Source: Amorphoplanes friuliensis DSM 7358 (GTDB taxonomy: Bacteria; Actinomycetota; Actinomycetes; Mycobacteriales; Micromonosporaceae). From it: a DNA stretch of 64,000 bases. The stretch is taken from contig NC_022657.1 in assembly GCF_000494755.1 (NCBI RefSeq), positions 2,580,001 through 2,644,000 on the forward strand. Direction: 5' to 3'. The notes beneath the pieces are model-generated. The model did no database searches and was not told the origin of the DNA. It was given only the letters and a program-made list of their open reading frames with translations. Of the stretch, positions 1 to 9,312 are shown one piece after another (the first letter of the stretch is position 1; every line of letters begins with the position of its first letter). Made by a program: the position numbers and the translations under genes.

Positions 1-123
1 GATCATGCCGCGAGCCTAACGCGCCGACCGGAACGTTCTGAACCGGCGAGGACTCCGCTGCCGCCGTGAGTGTGGCGGGCCCTTGATGGCTGTCGGCCAG
101 GGAGAGACGTCGACGATGATCGC

Positions 124-152
124 TTGACGTAGCTGGTTAACGCCATTAACTT
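124..152 (+). promoter_or_regulatory. Promoter with TetR-type operator before the hydrolase-TetR operon
   Basis: A -35-like TTGACG (124-129) is followed after 17 bp by TAACTT (147-152). The spacer holds a perfect inverted repeat, GTTAA-N5-TTAAC (136-150), and a second half site GTTAAC lies at 165-170. The operon's second gene is a TetR regulator, so autoregulation here is a reasonable inference. No gene is seen in bases 1-123. Confidence 0.5.
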
Positions 153-188
153 ACAGATAGCGCCGTTAACCAAGCCTGTGGAGTCGTC

Positions 189-1025
189 ATGACCGAGAAC
201 TTGAGCATTGCCGGTAACACCCTCGCCTACGAGGTGTCCGGCCAGGGCCCGCTCGTTGTCCTGGCGCACGGCATCGGCGACAGCCGGCACTCCTACCGGT
301 TCCTCGCTCCGGCCCTGGTCGACGCCGGGTACCGGGTCGCCAACGTGGACATTCGCGGCTGCGGCGACTCCGGCCTGGGCTGGGACGGCTACAGCCGCAC
401 CGACATCGCGGGTGACCTCGTCGCCGTCGTGCGCCACCTCGGCGGCCCCGCCGTGATCATCGGGCAGTCGATCAGCGGGGGCGCGGCGACCATCGCGGCT
501 GCAACCGCACCGGATCTGATCAACGGCGTCATCGAGCTGGCGCCGTTCACCCGGGTGCAACCGTTCGACTTCGGCGGGCTGGTGCGGGTCAAGCGTTTCC
601 GCAGCGGGTACACGCAGATGGCGCAGGTCATGGTCCGGGGAAGTCTGTCGAGCTGGAAGAAGTACCTCGACGCGGCGTACCCGGTCAAGCCCGCCGACTG
701 GGACGCCGAACTGGCGCGTATCGAGGCGAAGCTGAGCGAGCCCGGCCGGATGAAGGTTCTGCAGGCCATGTGCAAGACCAGCCCGACCGACGCCGGCGCG
801 CAGCTGGCCAATGTCACCTGCCCGGTGCTGGTCATCGAGGGCAGCCTCGACCCCGACTGGGCCGACCCCCGCGCCGAGGGCGAGAAGATCCTCGCCGATC
901 TGCCCCGGGGTCTCGGTGAACTCGTTGTCATCGAGGGTGCCGGTCACTACGCCCACGTGCAGACACCGGATCAGGTCCTCGCGCTGGCCCGGCCCTTCCT
1001 CGGCAAGACCCTGGCGAATGCCTAG
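189..1025 (+). CDS. Alpha/beta hydrolase
   Basis: A 278-residue cytoplasmic alpha/beta-hydrolase-fold enzyme. It has an oxyanion HGIG near residues 27-30, a nucleophile elbow G-Q-S-I-S-G with Ser94, an acid residue in the EGSLDPDW region, and His253 in GAGHYAH. The elbow departs slightly from GxSxG because the last glycine is serine. Substrate cannot be told from sequence. It is the first gene after a palindromic operator and overlaps the following tetR gene by 8 bp, so the two are almost certainly co-transcribed and translationally coupled. The TetR partner probably responds to a compound that this enzyme handles. Confidence 0.85.
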   Translation: MTENLSIAGNTLAYEVSGQGPLVVLAHGIGDSRHSYRFLAPALVDAGYRVANVDIRGCGDSGLGWDGYSRTDIAGDLVAVVRHLGGPAVIIGQSISGGAATIAAATAPDLINGVIELAPFTRVQPFDFGGLVRVKRFRSGYTQMAQVMVRGSLSSWKKYLDAAYPVKPADWDAELARIEAKLSEPGRMKVLQAMCKTSPTDAGAQLANVTCPVLVIEGSLDPDWADPRAEGEKILADLPRGLGELVVIEGAGHYAHVQTPDQVLALARPFLGKTLANA

Positions 1026-1641
1026 GGCCCGGCTGACCCCGCAGTCGGTCACCGAGGCCGGCGCCGCCCTGATCGACGAGGTCGGCTTCGAGAAATTCAG
1101 CATGGGCCTGCTCGCGGAACGGCTCGGGGTCAAGACTCCGGCGCTCTACAAACACGTCACCAGCCAGGCCGATCTGGCTCACCGCATCGCCATCGTGTCC
1201 ATGGCCGAGTTCGCCGACGCCATTCGCGACGCCATCCAGGGCCGGGCCGGCAGCGATGCCCTCGCCGCCGGTGCGCAGGCGATGCGGGCCTACGTTCAGG
1301 AACACCCCGGCCGGTACGCGGCCGCCGATGCTGCCCGCCCGACCGGACCCGACGACCCGCTCATCCCCGCCATCAACCGGGTCGTCGCCTCCTGGGCGGC
1401 CATGCTGCGCGGCTACCACCTCGACTCCAGTCAGGAGATTCACGCTGTGCGGATGCTCCGCAGCGCCCTGCACGGGTTCTCGACCCAGCAAGCAGCCGGC
1501 GGTTTCCGGTACGACGCATCCGTCGACGACAGCTTCACCTGGATGATCAACTTTCTCGACCACGGCCTGCACGTCGCGGCCACGTCCGGCATCAGCGTCA
1601 CCCCCGCGAGCACCGCGACACCGGCAACGAGCGGCCGCTGA
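1018..1641 (+). CDS. TetR family transcriptional regulator
   Basis: A 207-residue TetR-type repressor. The N-terminal helix-turn-helix covers about residues 20-47 (FSMGLLAERLGVKTPALYKHV), and the all-helical C-terminal part resembles the WHG-type ligand domain. The ATG at 1018 is chosen because it gives the usual short N-terminus and overlaps the upstream stop as ATGCCTAG; a longer upstream frame would only read through the hydrolase. The last codon overlaps the ATG of the LtrA gene (TGATG). It likely binds the GTTAA-N5-TTAAC palindrome upstream of the operon; its ligand is unknown. Confidence 0.88.
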   Translation: MPRARLTPQSVTEAGAALIDEVGFEKFSMGLLAERLGVKTPALYKHVTSQADLAHRIAIVSMAEFADAIRDAIQGRAGSDALAAGAQAMRAYVQEHPGRYAAADAARPTGPDDPLIPAINRVVASWAAMLRGYHLDSSQEIHAVRMLRSALHGFSTQQAAGGFRYDASVDDSFTWMINFLDHGLHVAATSGISVTPASTATPATSGR

Positions 1642-2879
1642 TGGTGAACATCGACGACGAGCCGACCGAGGCCAGGACCGAGCGGCACGCCAGCTGGGCC
1701 GAGCTCTTCTTCGACCTCGTGGCGGTGGCCGGCGTGGCCGCCCTGGCGCACGTGCTCGGGCCCGACCTGGACGCCGCGGCGCTCGGTCTCTACGCACTGA
1801 TGTTCCTGGCGTTGTGGCTGTCCTGGACGACGTTCATGCTGTACGGCAACGTGGCCGCCGGTCAGACCCGCGTGTTACGGCTGATGGTCGGCATGTTCGG
1901 TCTCGGGGTCATGGCCGCGTCCGTGCCGGGCGTGGCGCACACCGTGCTCGACCACGACGGTGACTCCCTTCCGCTCAACGTCTTCGCCATCGCCTACATC
2001 GCCACGCGTGTCTACGGGGCCAGGTCGTGGCAACGCGGCGCCGTGCTGCTGGACTTCCCGGTGGTGCAGTATTCGGCCGGACTGCTGCCCTGGCTGGCGT
2101 CGCTGTGGGTCGACGAACACTGGAAGCTCGTGCTCTGGGCCGTCGGCGTGGGCCTCGACCTGCTGCTGATCGTGGTCCTGTCCGGCAGCAGGATGCTCCA
2201 GCGTGTCCAGGCGTACCTCGCCGCGCCGGAACGTACGCGGCGCCGGTCACGAGGCCGTTCCGACGGCTCGGGGCCGGTCATCCACGGGGTGTCGGTCGAT
2301 CCGGTCCACCTCGCCGAGCGGCTGGGACTCTTCGTCATCATCGTGCTGGGCGAATCGGTCGTGCAGATCGTCGCCGCCGCCGGCGAGACGCACTTCGACC
2401 TCGGTGTGCTGGCCGCCGCACTCGCGTCCTTCATCCTGCTGGCCGGCATGTTCGGCCTGTCCGTGGTCTTCGGACACGCGGGTCTGCCGCACCTGCGCGC
2501 CGGCCGCATCCCCAGCCGCGCCGCCCTCGGCCTGCACTGCCTGGTCACCGGCGTCGTCGCCACCATCGCCGTGCCGCTCTCCCTGGTGGTCGAGCACGGC
2601 TCCGACCCGCTGCCGGACCAGGCTCGCTGGCTGCTGTGCGGAGCTGTTGCGGCCTACTTCACCCTCGGTGTCGTCACCGGAGTCGCCAGCCACAGCTCCG
2701 ACCGGCCGAGGACCATCTCGCGGATCACCACCGGCATCGTGGCACCGCTGCTGCTGGGCCTGCTCGCGACCGCCGCCGCCGGCCGAACGCTCGTAGCCTG
2801 CCTGGCGCTCATTGTCCTGGCCCACCTCTGGTTCGAACGACGACTGGCCCCACTGGGACCACACATCCGCCTCCCCTAG
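1641..2879 (+). CDS. Low temperature requirement protein A (LtrA) family membrane protein
   Basis: A 412-residue polytopic membrane protein of the LtrA family. The N-terminus shows the family hallmark (ASWAELFFDLVAVAGV), and about ten hydrophobic segments run to the C-terminus, including a long one near LGESVVQIVAA. The biochemical role of the family is not established; it was named from a Listeria cold-growth phenotype. The gene starts within the stop of the TetR gene (TGATG), so it belongs to the TetR-controlled operon. A short Arg/Ser-rich cytoplasmic loop interrupts the membrane segments around residues 195-210. Confidence 0.85.
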   Translation: MVNIDDEPTEARTERHASWAELFFDLVAVAGVAALAHVLGPDLDAAALGLYALMFLALWLSWTTFMLYGNVAAGQTRVLRLMVGMFGLGVMAASVPGVAHTVLDHDGDSLPLNVFAIAYIATRVYGARSWQRGAVLLDFPVVQYSAGLLPWLASLWVDEHWKLVLWAVGVGLDLLLIVVLSGSRMLQRVQAYLAAPERTRRRSRGRSDGSGPVIHGVSVDPVHLAERLGLFVIIVLGESVVQIVAAAGETHFDLGVLAAALASFILLAGMFGLSVVFGHAGLPHLRAGRIPSRAALGLHCLVTGVVATIAVPLSLVVEHGSDPLPDQARWLLCGAVAAYFTLGVVTGVASHSSDRPRTISRITTGIVAPLLLGLLATAAAGRTLVACLALIVLAHLWFERRLAPLGPHIRLP

Positions 2880-2907
2880 AACCGCCAGACGGAAATGGGA
2901 CACGTCC

Positions 2908-3594
2908 ATGACCAAGATCCGCCCCCTCGCCGCTGCCACCTTCCTCATTGGTCCCGTGATCTATCTCGCCGCCGAAGCGATCGCGGCCGCGGCATGGAAA
3001 ACGCCCAGCTACAGCTACGCCGACAACTGGATCAGCGACCTCGGCTCCGCGACGGCCGGGGTGTTCCAGGGCCGCGAACTCGACTCCCCGCTGCACGTCG
3101 TCATGAACTCCGGATTCATCGTTCAGGGCCTGCTCTTCGGGCTCGCCGCGGTGCTGCTGTCGCGGACGCTCAGCGGGCGGCCCCGTACCTTCACCGCCGT
3201 GACGGGGATCGTGACCATGATCGGCTACATCCTGGTCGGAACCTTCCACGGCTCTCTGCAGGCGCAGCAGAACGGCACGCTGGCCCTGCACTTCACCGGC
3301 GCGACGCTGGCGATCGTCGGCGGGAACGTGCTGGCCCTCGTGCTGGGGCTGCACTGGCGAAAGGCGCCCGAGACGCGGCTGATCGGTCTGGTCAGCATCG
3401 TCCTGGGAGCATTCGGCCTGGTTGCCGTGGTCGCCCTCTTCCTCACCTTCGACGCCGGCCTGCCCTCGGGGGCGATCGAGCGCGGCTCCGTCTACACCAT
3501 CGTCATCTGGCAGTTCGCCGTCGCCATTGCCCTGCTGCGTGGCCGGGCGGAGTCTCGCGCACCCCGCGTCGCTGCGACCGCCGTCGGTGAATAG
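2908..3594 (+). CDS. DUF998 family membrane protein
   Basis: A 228-residue membrane protein with about six hydrophobic segments, matching the DUF998 layout. An N-terminal helix is followed by a loop with YSYADNWISDLG, a family-type motif, and then four or five helices. The ATG at 2908 follows the LtrA stop by 28 bp and gives a hydrophobic first helix at once; the longer in-frame start would overlap LtrA coding sequence and lacks membrane character. Function is unknown. The position suggests the same TetR-controlled transcript. Confidence 0.78.
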   Translation: MTKIRPLAAATFLIGPVIYLAAEAIAAAAWKTPSYSYADNWISDLGSATAGVFQGRELDSPLHVVMNSGFIVQGLLFGLAAVLLSRTLSGRPRTFTAVTGIVTMIGYILVGTFHGSLQAQQNGTLALHFTGATLAIVGGNVLALVLGLHWRKAPETRLIGLVSIVLGAFGLVAVVALFLTFDAGLPSGAIERGSVYTIVIWQFAVAIALLRGRAESRAPRVAATAVGE

Positions 3595-3621
3595 GTACCT
3601 TCGAAGCTCAGGAGCAGAACA

Positions 3622-4767
3622 ATGACCTCGGCTCTCGTCCGCCCGTTCACCGTCTCGATCCCGGATGCGGAGATCGACGATCTGAAGCAGCGACTGTCCA
3701 GGACCCGATGGCCGGACCCGCAGACCGTGGGCGACTGGTCCCAAGGGGTACGCGTGGACAACGTCAGATCTCTGGTCGAGCACTGGGAGCACCAATACGA
3801 CTGGCGGCGCTTCGAGTCCGCGCTCAACAGCTGTCCCCAGTTCCTCACCGAGATCGACGGGCTGGACATCCACTTCATCCACGTCAGGTCCAGCAATCCC
3901 GGCGCGGTGCCGCTGATCCTCACGCACGGATGGCCGAGCTCGATCGCCGACTTCATGAAGATGATCGGCCCGCTGACCGATCCGGTGTCGTTCGGGGGAG
4001 ACGCCGCCGATTCCTTCGACGTCGTCGTCCCGTCGCTGCCCGGGTTCGGGTTCTCCCAGAAGCCCACGCAGACCGGGTGGAGTGCACCGCGCATCGCCGG
4101 CGCGTGGGCGGAACTGATGAAGCGTCTGGGCTACACGAGGTGGGCCGCGCACGGCGGCGACTGGGGTGCCGTGGTCACCACCGCCCTCGGCGCCATGCAA
4201 CCCGAAGGGCTGCTCGGCATCCACCTGAACACCCCGTTCGCGTTTCCCGCCCAGATCCCCGACACCTTGTCGCCCGAAGAGCGCCACGCCGTGGAGACCC
4301 TCGCGCTCTACACCGGCGATCTGGGGGGATCGAACCATCTTCAGGGCACCAAGCCGGAGACCGTCGGGTTCGCTCTGGCGGACTCTCCCGTCGGTCAGGC
4401 CGCCTGGATCTACGAGAAGTTCCAGTCCAAGACCGACAACCAGGGGCTGGCCGAGGACGCCCTGGGCATCGACGACATGCTCGACGCGATATCGCTCTAC
4501 TGGTTCACCAACAGCGGGGCGTCGTCGGGCCGCATCTACTGGGAGAACAGGTCGGGCAGCTTCGCCGGCCCGAAGCTGACGCTTCCCGTTGCGGTGACCG
4601 TCTTCCCCCGGGACATCCCGCTGCTGCCGCGAAGCTGGATCGAGGACACCTACAGCGACCTCGTGCACTACGGCGAGGCCGACAGGGGCGGGCACTTCGC
4701 CGCTTTGGAACAGCCCGAGATCCTGGTCAGCGAGATCCGCACCGGCCTGCGTACCCTTCGATCCTGA
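3622..4767 (+). CDS. Epoxide hydrolase (EHN plus alpha/beta hydrolase)
   Basis: A 381-residue epoxide hydrolase of the microsomal type. An N-terminal EHN domain (about residues 1-110, starting RPFTVSIPDAEIDDLKQRL) packs on an alpha/beta hydrolase core. The nucleophile elbow is HGGDWGA, where Asp serves as the attacking residue, and the oxyanion region is HGWPSS. A His in DRGGHFAA near the C-terminus fits the general base. It would convert epoxides to diols. It follows the DUF998 gene by 27 bp and closes the operon, just before a strong hairpin. Confidence 0.88.
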   Translation: MTSALVRPFTVSIPDAEIDDLKQRLSRTRWPDPQTVGDWSQGVRVDNVRSLVEHWEHQYDWRRFESALNSCPQFLTEIDGLDIHFIHVRSSNPGAVPLILTHGWPSSIADFMKMIGPLTDPVSFGGDAADSFDVVVPSLPGFGFSQKPTQTGWSAPRIAGAWAELMKRLGYTRWAAHGGDWGAVVTTALGAMQPEGLLGIHLNTPFAFPAQIPDTLSPEERHAVETLALYTGDLGGSNHLQGTKPETVGFALADSPVGQAAWIYEKFQSKTDNQGLAEDALGIDDMLDAISLYWFTNSGASSGRIYWENRSGSFAGPKLTLPVAVTVFPRDIPLLPRSWIEDTYSDLVHYGEADRGGHFAALEQPEILVSEIRTGLRTLRS

Positions 4768-4778
4768 TGCCCGTGCTC

Positions 4779-4803
4779 GGGGACCGGGTGTCACCCGGTC
4801 CCC
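4779..4803. terminator. Hairpin between convergent genes
   Basis: A perfect 11-bp stem (GGGGACCGGGT paired with ACCCGGTCCCC) with a 3-nt loop lies 11 bp after the epoxide hydrolase stop and 18 bp from the stop of the convergent YCII gene. There is no T tract, as is usual in GC-rich actinobacteria; it could serve both strands. Confidence 0.7.
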
Positions 4804-4821
4804 GGCAGGTCGTCGTGGGGG

Positions 4822-5196
4822 TCAGCCCCGCCCGCCGATGCGGCGCAGCATGTCGTCGGTCTCCGGGTCGTCCATGATCTCGCGGACCTCCTGCGCGCAG
4901 CGGCAACCGGCGGCGATCTTGGCGGCCCACTCCAGCGCCTCCTCGCGGGTGGCGACGTCGACGACCGCAAACCCGCCGATGACTTCCTTGGTCTCCGGGT
5001 AGGGGCCGTCGGTGACCGCGCCGTCCGTGCCGACGATGCTCGCCCGCTGCCGCTGGAGCCCGCCGCTGAACACCCACACGCCGGCCGTCACGGCTTCCTC
5101 GATCACGGCGTGCGAGGTCTTGCCCACCTCGGCCCAGTCCCCGTCGGGGATGTGGTCCATCGCGCCGTCATCGAACGAGATCAGGTACCGGGCCAT
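4822..5196 (-). CDS. YCII-related protein
   Basis: A 124-residue protein of the YCII-related ferredoxin-like-fold family. The order is MARYLISFDDG strand, a central DGPYPETKEVIGGFAVVDV segment typical of the actinobacterial members, and a C-terminal helix (REEALEWAAKIAA). Members often sit beside ECF sigma factors, but none is present here. Function is unknown. It is convergent with the epoxide hydrolase gene, separated by the hairpin at 4779-4803, and is monocistronic. Confidence 0.82.
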   Translation of the reverse strand: MARYLISFDDGAMDHIPDGDWAEVGKTSHAVIEEAVTAGVWVFSGGLQRQRASIVGTDGAVTDGPYPETKEVIGGFAVVDVATREEALEWAAKIAAGCRCAQEVREIMDDPETDDMLRRIGGRG

Positions 5197-5289
5197 CCCG
5201 TCACTCCCTTGTCCTGGGCGGCCACCACCGACCGCCTTTCACCTGTTCCACGAACGGCCGGGCCTGTATCCGACACCGGGCGAAAAAAG

Positions 5290-6813
5290 CTAAGGATCGA
5301 CGTGGATCGCCAGCGTGCAGGTGTCGTCATCGGGGCTCGCGGTGTGCAGAACCCCGCGCAGCCGCGACAGGCAGTCGGCATCCGGCGCCGCCGACTCCTG
5401 GCAGAGGGCCGCCGTGACCTGCGCCATCCGCTCATCGGCGCTGCCGGCGCGGCGTTCGACCAGCCCGTCGGTGTAGAACAGCACCAGGTCGTCGGCCTGC
5501 AGCAGCTCCACAGCGACGGAATAACAGGCGTCATTGTCGGCGCCGAGCAGCAGACCCGGCGGCCGGCGCAGCTCCACCGCGGTGCCCGAGCGGGCGAGCA
5601 GCGGCGGCATGTGCCCGCCGCGCGCCCAGGTCAGCTCGCGCGAGCAGGGGTCGTAGCGGGCCACCACGGCCGTACCCGTCAGAGCCAGCTGCGAGCAGAG
5701 CCGGTTGAGGTGTCCGAGCAGCGTTCCCGGGTCGCGGATGCCGATGGAGAGCCAGGCGACCAGCGCGAACCGCAGGTGGGCCATGCCGCTGGCCGCGTCC
5801 AGGCCGTGCCCGGCGACGTCACCGACCACGAGCACCGCCTGGCCGTCGTCGAGGGTCTGGGCGTGATACCAGTCGCCGCCCACCCGCAGGGCCCGCTCGG
5901 CGGGCAGATAGCCCACCATCGCGCGCAGACCGTTGAGACCAAAAGGCTCCGAGGGTACGGGCTGAATCATGTTCTGCAGTTGCAGGGCGAGCCGGTGCTC
6001 GGCCAGCGCCGTCATCTCCCGGGTGCGCAGCTGGTCACCGAGGCGCTCGATGGCGGTGCGGGAATCCTCGCGCGCGGTGACGTCCTGCACCACGGCGTAG
6101 ATCTTGACGGGCGCACCCGCGGCGTCACGGGCGAGGTCGGACAGGATGCGCACGTGCTTGACCGCCGCGCCGACCCGGAACCGCACGGTGACATCCGAGG
6201 TGGCGCCGCTGTCGAGCGTCTGCCAGGCGGTCTCGGCGATCCCGCGGTCCTCGGCCAGCATGGCGGCGGCCTGCTCGGTGCGCGACATCGGGCCCAGCGC
6301 CGGATCGCGGCCGAAGATGCGGTACGTCCCCGGCGACCAGTCGGTGCGCCCGGTGACCACGTCGTACTCCGACCAGCCGAGGTTACCGAGCAGCTCGGTG
6401 TTCTCCAGCCGGCGCTGGTACTCGTCCGAGCGCTGCCACCACACCAGTAGTCCGCCGAGCACCCGGTGCACGTCGATGGCGAACCGCGAATGGGCGACCA
6501 CGCCGGCGGACTTCTCCTCGTACTGGAAATCGGCGAACTGTTCGGGCTCGCCGCTGTCGAGCACCCGCAGGTACATCCGCCAGAGCGGGCCACCGACCAT
6601 GCTGGGATAGAGCTCGCTGAGCAGCGATTGCAGGCGCTGCGTGCCGCGGTCGTAGATGTCGCGGACCCGCTCGCTGGTCGCGGCGATCCGGAAGTCGGTC
6701 ACCGCACCGTCGTCACCGGTGACCGGCAGCATCCACGTGCAACCGGCCGGGATCGCCGCGATGACCTGCTGCACCACGCTGGTGATCGACTCCGGGACGC
6801 CGTCGTCCGCCAT
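5290..6813 (-). CDS. PAS-SpoIIE (PP2C-type) serine/threonine phosphatase
   Basis: A 507-residue cytoplasmic phosphatase. A PAS-like region at about 1-130 and a second PAS at about 140-255 (with the trailing VVQDVTARED linker) precede a SpoIIE/PP2C catalytic domain from about 270 to the end. Metal-site motifs are visible: VGGDWYHA, VGDVAGHGLDAA, LFYTDGLVERR and a closing DDDTCTLAI. Such enzymes usually dephosphorylate anti-sigma-factor antagonists; no antagonist or anti-sigma gene is adjacent. It starts 27 bp after the MCP gene, so signal input may be shared with the PAS-MCP pair upstream. Confidence 0.88.
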   Translation of the reverse strand: MADDGVPESITSVVQQVIAAIPAGCTWMLPVTGDDGAVTDFRIAATSERVRDIYDRGTQRLQSLLSELYPSMVGGPLWRMYLRVLDSGEPEQFADFQYEEKSAGVVAHSRFAIDVHRVLGGLLVWWQRSDEYQRRLENTELLGNLGWSEYDVVTGRTDWSPGTYRIFGRDPALGPMSRTEQAAAMLAEDRGIAETAWQTLDSGATSDVTVRFRVGAAVKHVRILSDLARDAAGAPVKIYAVVQDVTAREDSRTAIERLGDQLRTREMTALAEHRLALQLQNMIQPVPSEPFGLNGLRAMVGYLPAERALRVGGDWYHAQTLDDGQAVLVVGDVAGHGLDAASGMAHLRFALVAWLSIGIRDPGTLLGHLNRLCSQLALTGTAVVARYDPCSRELTWARGGHMPPLLARSGTAVELRRPPGLLLGADNDACYSVAVELLQADDLVLFYTDGLVERRAGSADERMAQVTAALCQESAAPDADCLSRLRGVLHTASPDDDTCTLAIHVDP

Positions 6814-6839
6814 GCGTCGCAGCCTAGCGGTCAGAAACC

Positions 6840-7748
6840 TCAGACCTGGCGTGCCGTGGACACGAACCGGTGCACCTCGCCGCGCAGCACCTCGGCGAGC
6901 TGGGACAGCCCCGCCGTACCGGAGTGGTCGCCGGTGTCCACGGCGGTGGCGATGCCCTGCACCAGGCCGCTCATCTCGCGGATGCTGTTGGTCACGGTCT
7001 CGAGCACACTGACCGCGTCGGCCGCGGCGGCCTGCACCGTGTTGACCTGGCCGAGAATCTCCTCACTGGACGAGCTCGTCTCGTTGGCCAGGGTCTTGAC
7101 CTCACCGGCCACCACGCTGAAGCCGCGGCCCGCATCACCGGCCCGGGCGGCCTCGATGGTCGCGTTCAGGGCCAGCAGCCGGGTCTGCGACGCCACCTGG
7201 TTGATCAGGTCGACCGCGTGCCGGATCTGACTGGAGGCGGTCCGCAGCGACGTGACGGTCTGCAGCCCGCGCTCGGCCTCGGCGACGGCCTCACGGGCGA
7301 AGTCGGCGAGCCCGTTGGCCGACGCACCCATCTCGGTCGCGGCCGTGGCCACCTGCTCGGAGACGGTCAGCACGGCCGACTCGAGTTCGTCGGCCAGCGC
7401 CACCCGCGCGCTGGCGGCCTCGGCGACCCGCCCGGCGGCCACACTCATCTGCTCACCGGAGTTCGAGATCTGCGCGGCCGCCTTGCGGAACGAGCCCCGC
7501 ATGCCCCGGGTCAGGAACCGCCGGTGGTAGCGGCCCTCGGCGGCAGCGCCGAGCGCCGCACCGGACTCGCGGACGAAGGCGTCGGTGATGTCGAGCAGCG
7601 CGTTGAGCTCGTCACGGGCGGCCTGGGCGTCCGGGGAGTCGCCCAGCACGGGCAGGCGTACCTCGAAGTTGCCGGCCGCGGCCTCGCGGCAGGTCTCCGC
7701 GATCAGCCGCAGGACGTCGTCGTTGCCGCCCGGATTCACGGCCTTCAC
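6840..7748 (-). CDS. Soluble methyl-accepting chemotaxis-type signalling protein
   Basis: A 302-residue protein with an MCP signalling domain and no transmembrane helix. The conserved hairpin tip is visible ([23 protein letters not shown]), followed by [15 protein letters not shown]. The N-terminal 110 residues look like a HAMP-like or helical adaptor. It starts with GTG overlapping the stop of the upstream PAS gene (GTGA), so sensor and signaller are made together, as a split Aer-type receptor. No cheA or cheW is in the window. Confidence 0.85.
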   Translation of the reverse strand: MKAVNPGGNDDVLRLIAETCREAAAGNFEVRLPVLGDSPDAQAARDELNALLDITDAFVRESGAALGAAAEGRYHRRFLTRGMRGSFRKAAAQISNSGEQMSVAAGRVAEAASARVALADELESAVLTVSEQVATAATEMGASANGLADFAREAVAEAERGLQTVTSLRTASSQIRHAVDLINQVASQTRLLALNATIEAARAGDAGRGFSVVAGEVKTLANETSSSSEEILGQVNTVQAAAADAVSVLETVTNSIREMSGLVQGIATAVDTGDHSGTAGLSQLAEVLRGEVHRFVSTARQV

Positions 7749-8287
7749 GCGGCTGAGCCGTTCGTGAGCTCCCAGACGAACTGGTCATAGGTCTGACCAC
7801 GCTCGTCGAGCATGCCGTGCATCATCGCCCAGGACGCGTCGAGCGCTTCCCGCGTACCGGAATGGCGCCTCTCCTCGGCAACCAGCTTGGCGTAGAGCGC
7901 GGAGGCCGTGGCGACGGCGGCCGGCTCGGGTTTGCGCCGGCTGGAGTGGTAGCCGACCAGCCGGTCGTGCTGGTCGAAGGACGGCGTCACGTGGGCCAGC
8001 ACCCAGTAATGGGCGCCGTCCGCGGCGAGGTTGACCACATAGGCGAACAGCTCCTGACCGCTTTTCAGCGTGTCCCACAGCAGTTTGAAGACCGCCCGCG
8101 GCATGTCGGGATGCCGGATGATGCTGTGCGGCTGCCCGATGGCCTCGTCCTCGGTGAGAGCGGACAGCCGCAGGAAGACCGGATTCGCGTACGTGAGCAC
8201 GCCGCGCGGATCGGTCTTCGTCACGATGATCTCGTCCTCGCCGAAGGTCCGCTCGACCCCGGTGGGAGCGATCTGAGTGGCTCGCAT
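7745..8287 (-). CDS. Aer-type PAS domain sensor protein
   Basis: A 180-residue protein with one PAS domain (about residues 15-125) of the aerotaxis-receptor type: [20 protein letters not shown], then the Aer-like RHPDMP motif, then [14 protein letters not shown]. Aer PAS domains usually bind FAD and report redox state. The ATG at 8287 is chosen because the PAS begins soon after it; upstream in-frame codons have no such character. The C-terminal 55 residues are helical and may contact the soluble MCP whose gene overlaps by 4 bp. Confidence 0.8.
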   Translation of the reverse strand: MRATQIAPTGVERTFGEDEIIVTKTDPRGVLTYANPVFLRLSALTEDEAIGQPHSIIRHPDMPRAVFKLLWDTLKSGQELFAYVVNLAADGAHYWVLAHVTPSFDQHDRLVGYHSSRRKPEPAAVATASALYAKLVAEERRHSGTREALDASWAMMHGMLDERGQTYDQFVWELTNGSAA

Positions 8288-8354
8288 GATGCTCGTATCA
8301 TCGCTCGCGCGCGCCGCCCAGGAAGGCACTTTGTCCAACCTGCCGACCAGCAGC

Positions 8355-8972
8355 TCAGCAGCAGTGATCGCCGCGCCAGGCGGTCCGTCCCTCACGCACG
8401 GCGACCGCGGCGATGACCAGGGCGGCGACCGGGTCGGCCCAGGTCCACCCGAAGATGCTGTTCAAACCCAGACCGACCAGCACCACCCCGGACAGGTACG
8501 TGCACAGCAGCGTCTGCTTCGAGTCGGCGACCGCACTGCGGGAGCCGAGTTCGCGCCCGGCCCGGCGCTGGGCATAGGACAGTGCGGGCATGACCAGCAA
8601 CGACACCGCGGCCAGCACGAGCCCGACCCGCGAGTGCTCGGCGGCGCTGCCGGTGGCCAGTGCCCGTACCGATTCGACGCTGACGTAGGCGGCGAGCGCG
8701 AAGAACGAGAAGGCGATGATCCGCAGCGCGGTCTTCTCCCGGGCTTCCGGATCACGCCCGGCGAACTGCCAGGCGACCGCCGCCGCTGAGGACACCTCGA
8801 TCACGGAGTCGAGCCCGAAGCCGATCAGCGCGGTCGACGACGCCGCGGCGCCGGCGCTGATGGCGATGACCGCCTCGACGACGTTGTAGGCGATGGTCGC
8901 GGCCACCAGCAGCCGCACCCTTCGGGCGAGCAACGCACGCCGCGGCGACGACTGGATCTGGAGCAGCTCCAT
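8355..8972 (-). CDS. Cation diffusion facilitator-like transporter
   Basis: A 205-residue membrane protein with about five to six helices, similar to the transmembrane half of cation diffusion facilitators. A charged pair lies in GFGLDSVIEV in the second helix and a polar ADSKQ segment in a later helix. It lacks the cytoplasmic C-terminal domain of full CDF proteins. Its start overlaps the stop of a CmtR-like metal sensor gene (TGATG), which makes export of Cd/Pb/Zn-type ions the likely role (inferred from context). Confidence 0.8.
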   Translation of the reverse strand: MELLQIQSSPRRALLARRVRLLVAATIAYNVVEAVIAISAGAAASSTALIGFGLDSVIEVSSAAAVAWQFAGRDPEAREKTALRIIAFSFFALAAYVSVESVRALATGSAAEHSRVGLVLAAVSLLVMPALSYAQRRAGRELGSRSAVADSKQTLLCTYLSGVVLVGLGLNSIFGWTWADPVAALVIAAVAVREGRTAWRGDHCC

Positions 8973-9301
8973 CAGCAGCAGCCTTTGGCCTCGGAGTCAG
9001 CGCAAGCGGCGGGGTCCACGGCGAGCACGAGGCCGAGCAGGTCGCCGAGGGCGTGATGCAGCCGGTTGTCGGCCAGCTCGTAGCGGGTGCGGCGGCCTTC
9101 GGGGACTGCCACGACCAGGCCGCAGCCGCGCAGGCAGGCCAGGTGGTTGGACAGGTTCTGCCGGGTGACGCCGAGCAGGTCGGCGAGCTCGGCCGGGTAG
9201 ACGGGCGCCTCGCGCAGGGCGAGCAGCAGCCGCGCGCGGGTCGGATCCGACAGGGCGTGGCCGAAGCGGGCCAGCACCTGCCCGTGCGTCAATGTCTCCA
9301 C
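8972..9301 (-). CDS. ArsR/SmtB family metal sensor, CmtR-like
   Basis: A 109-residue winged-helix repressor. The recognition helix region reads LLGVTRQNLSNHLACLRGCGLV; the two cysteines in that stretch match the Cys57/Cys61 pair that binds Cd/Pb in mycobacterial CmtR. The C-terminal CADSEAKGCC supplies further thiols in place of the CmtR Cys102. It probably represses itself and the coupled transporter gene until metal binds. Two tandem inverted repeats lie just upstream. Confidence 0.87.
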   Translation of the reverse strand: METLTHGQVLARFGHALSDPTRARLLLALREAPVYPAELADLLGVTRQNLSNHLACLRGCGLVVAVPEGRRTRYELADNRLHHALGDLLGLVLAVDPAACADSEAKGCC

Positions 9302-9312
9302 GCACCGGACAG

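Noticed and set aside
2809..4794. A 661-codon open frame on the minus strand opposite DUF998 and epoxide hydrolase
   Set aside because: It is a composition-driven shadow of well-supported plus-strand genes; its protein is low-complexity Arg/Gly/Asp with no motif.
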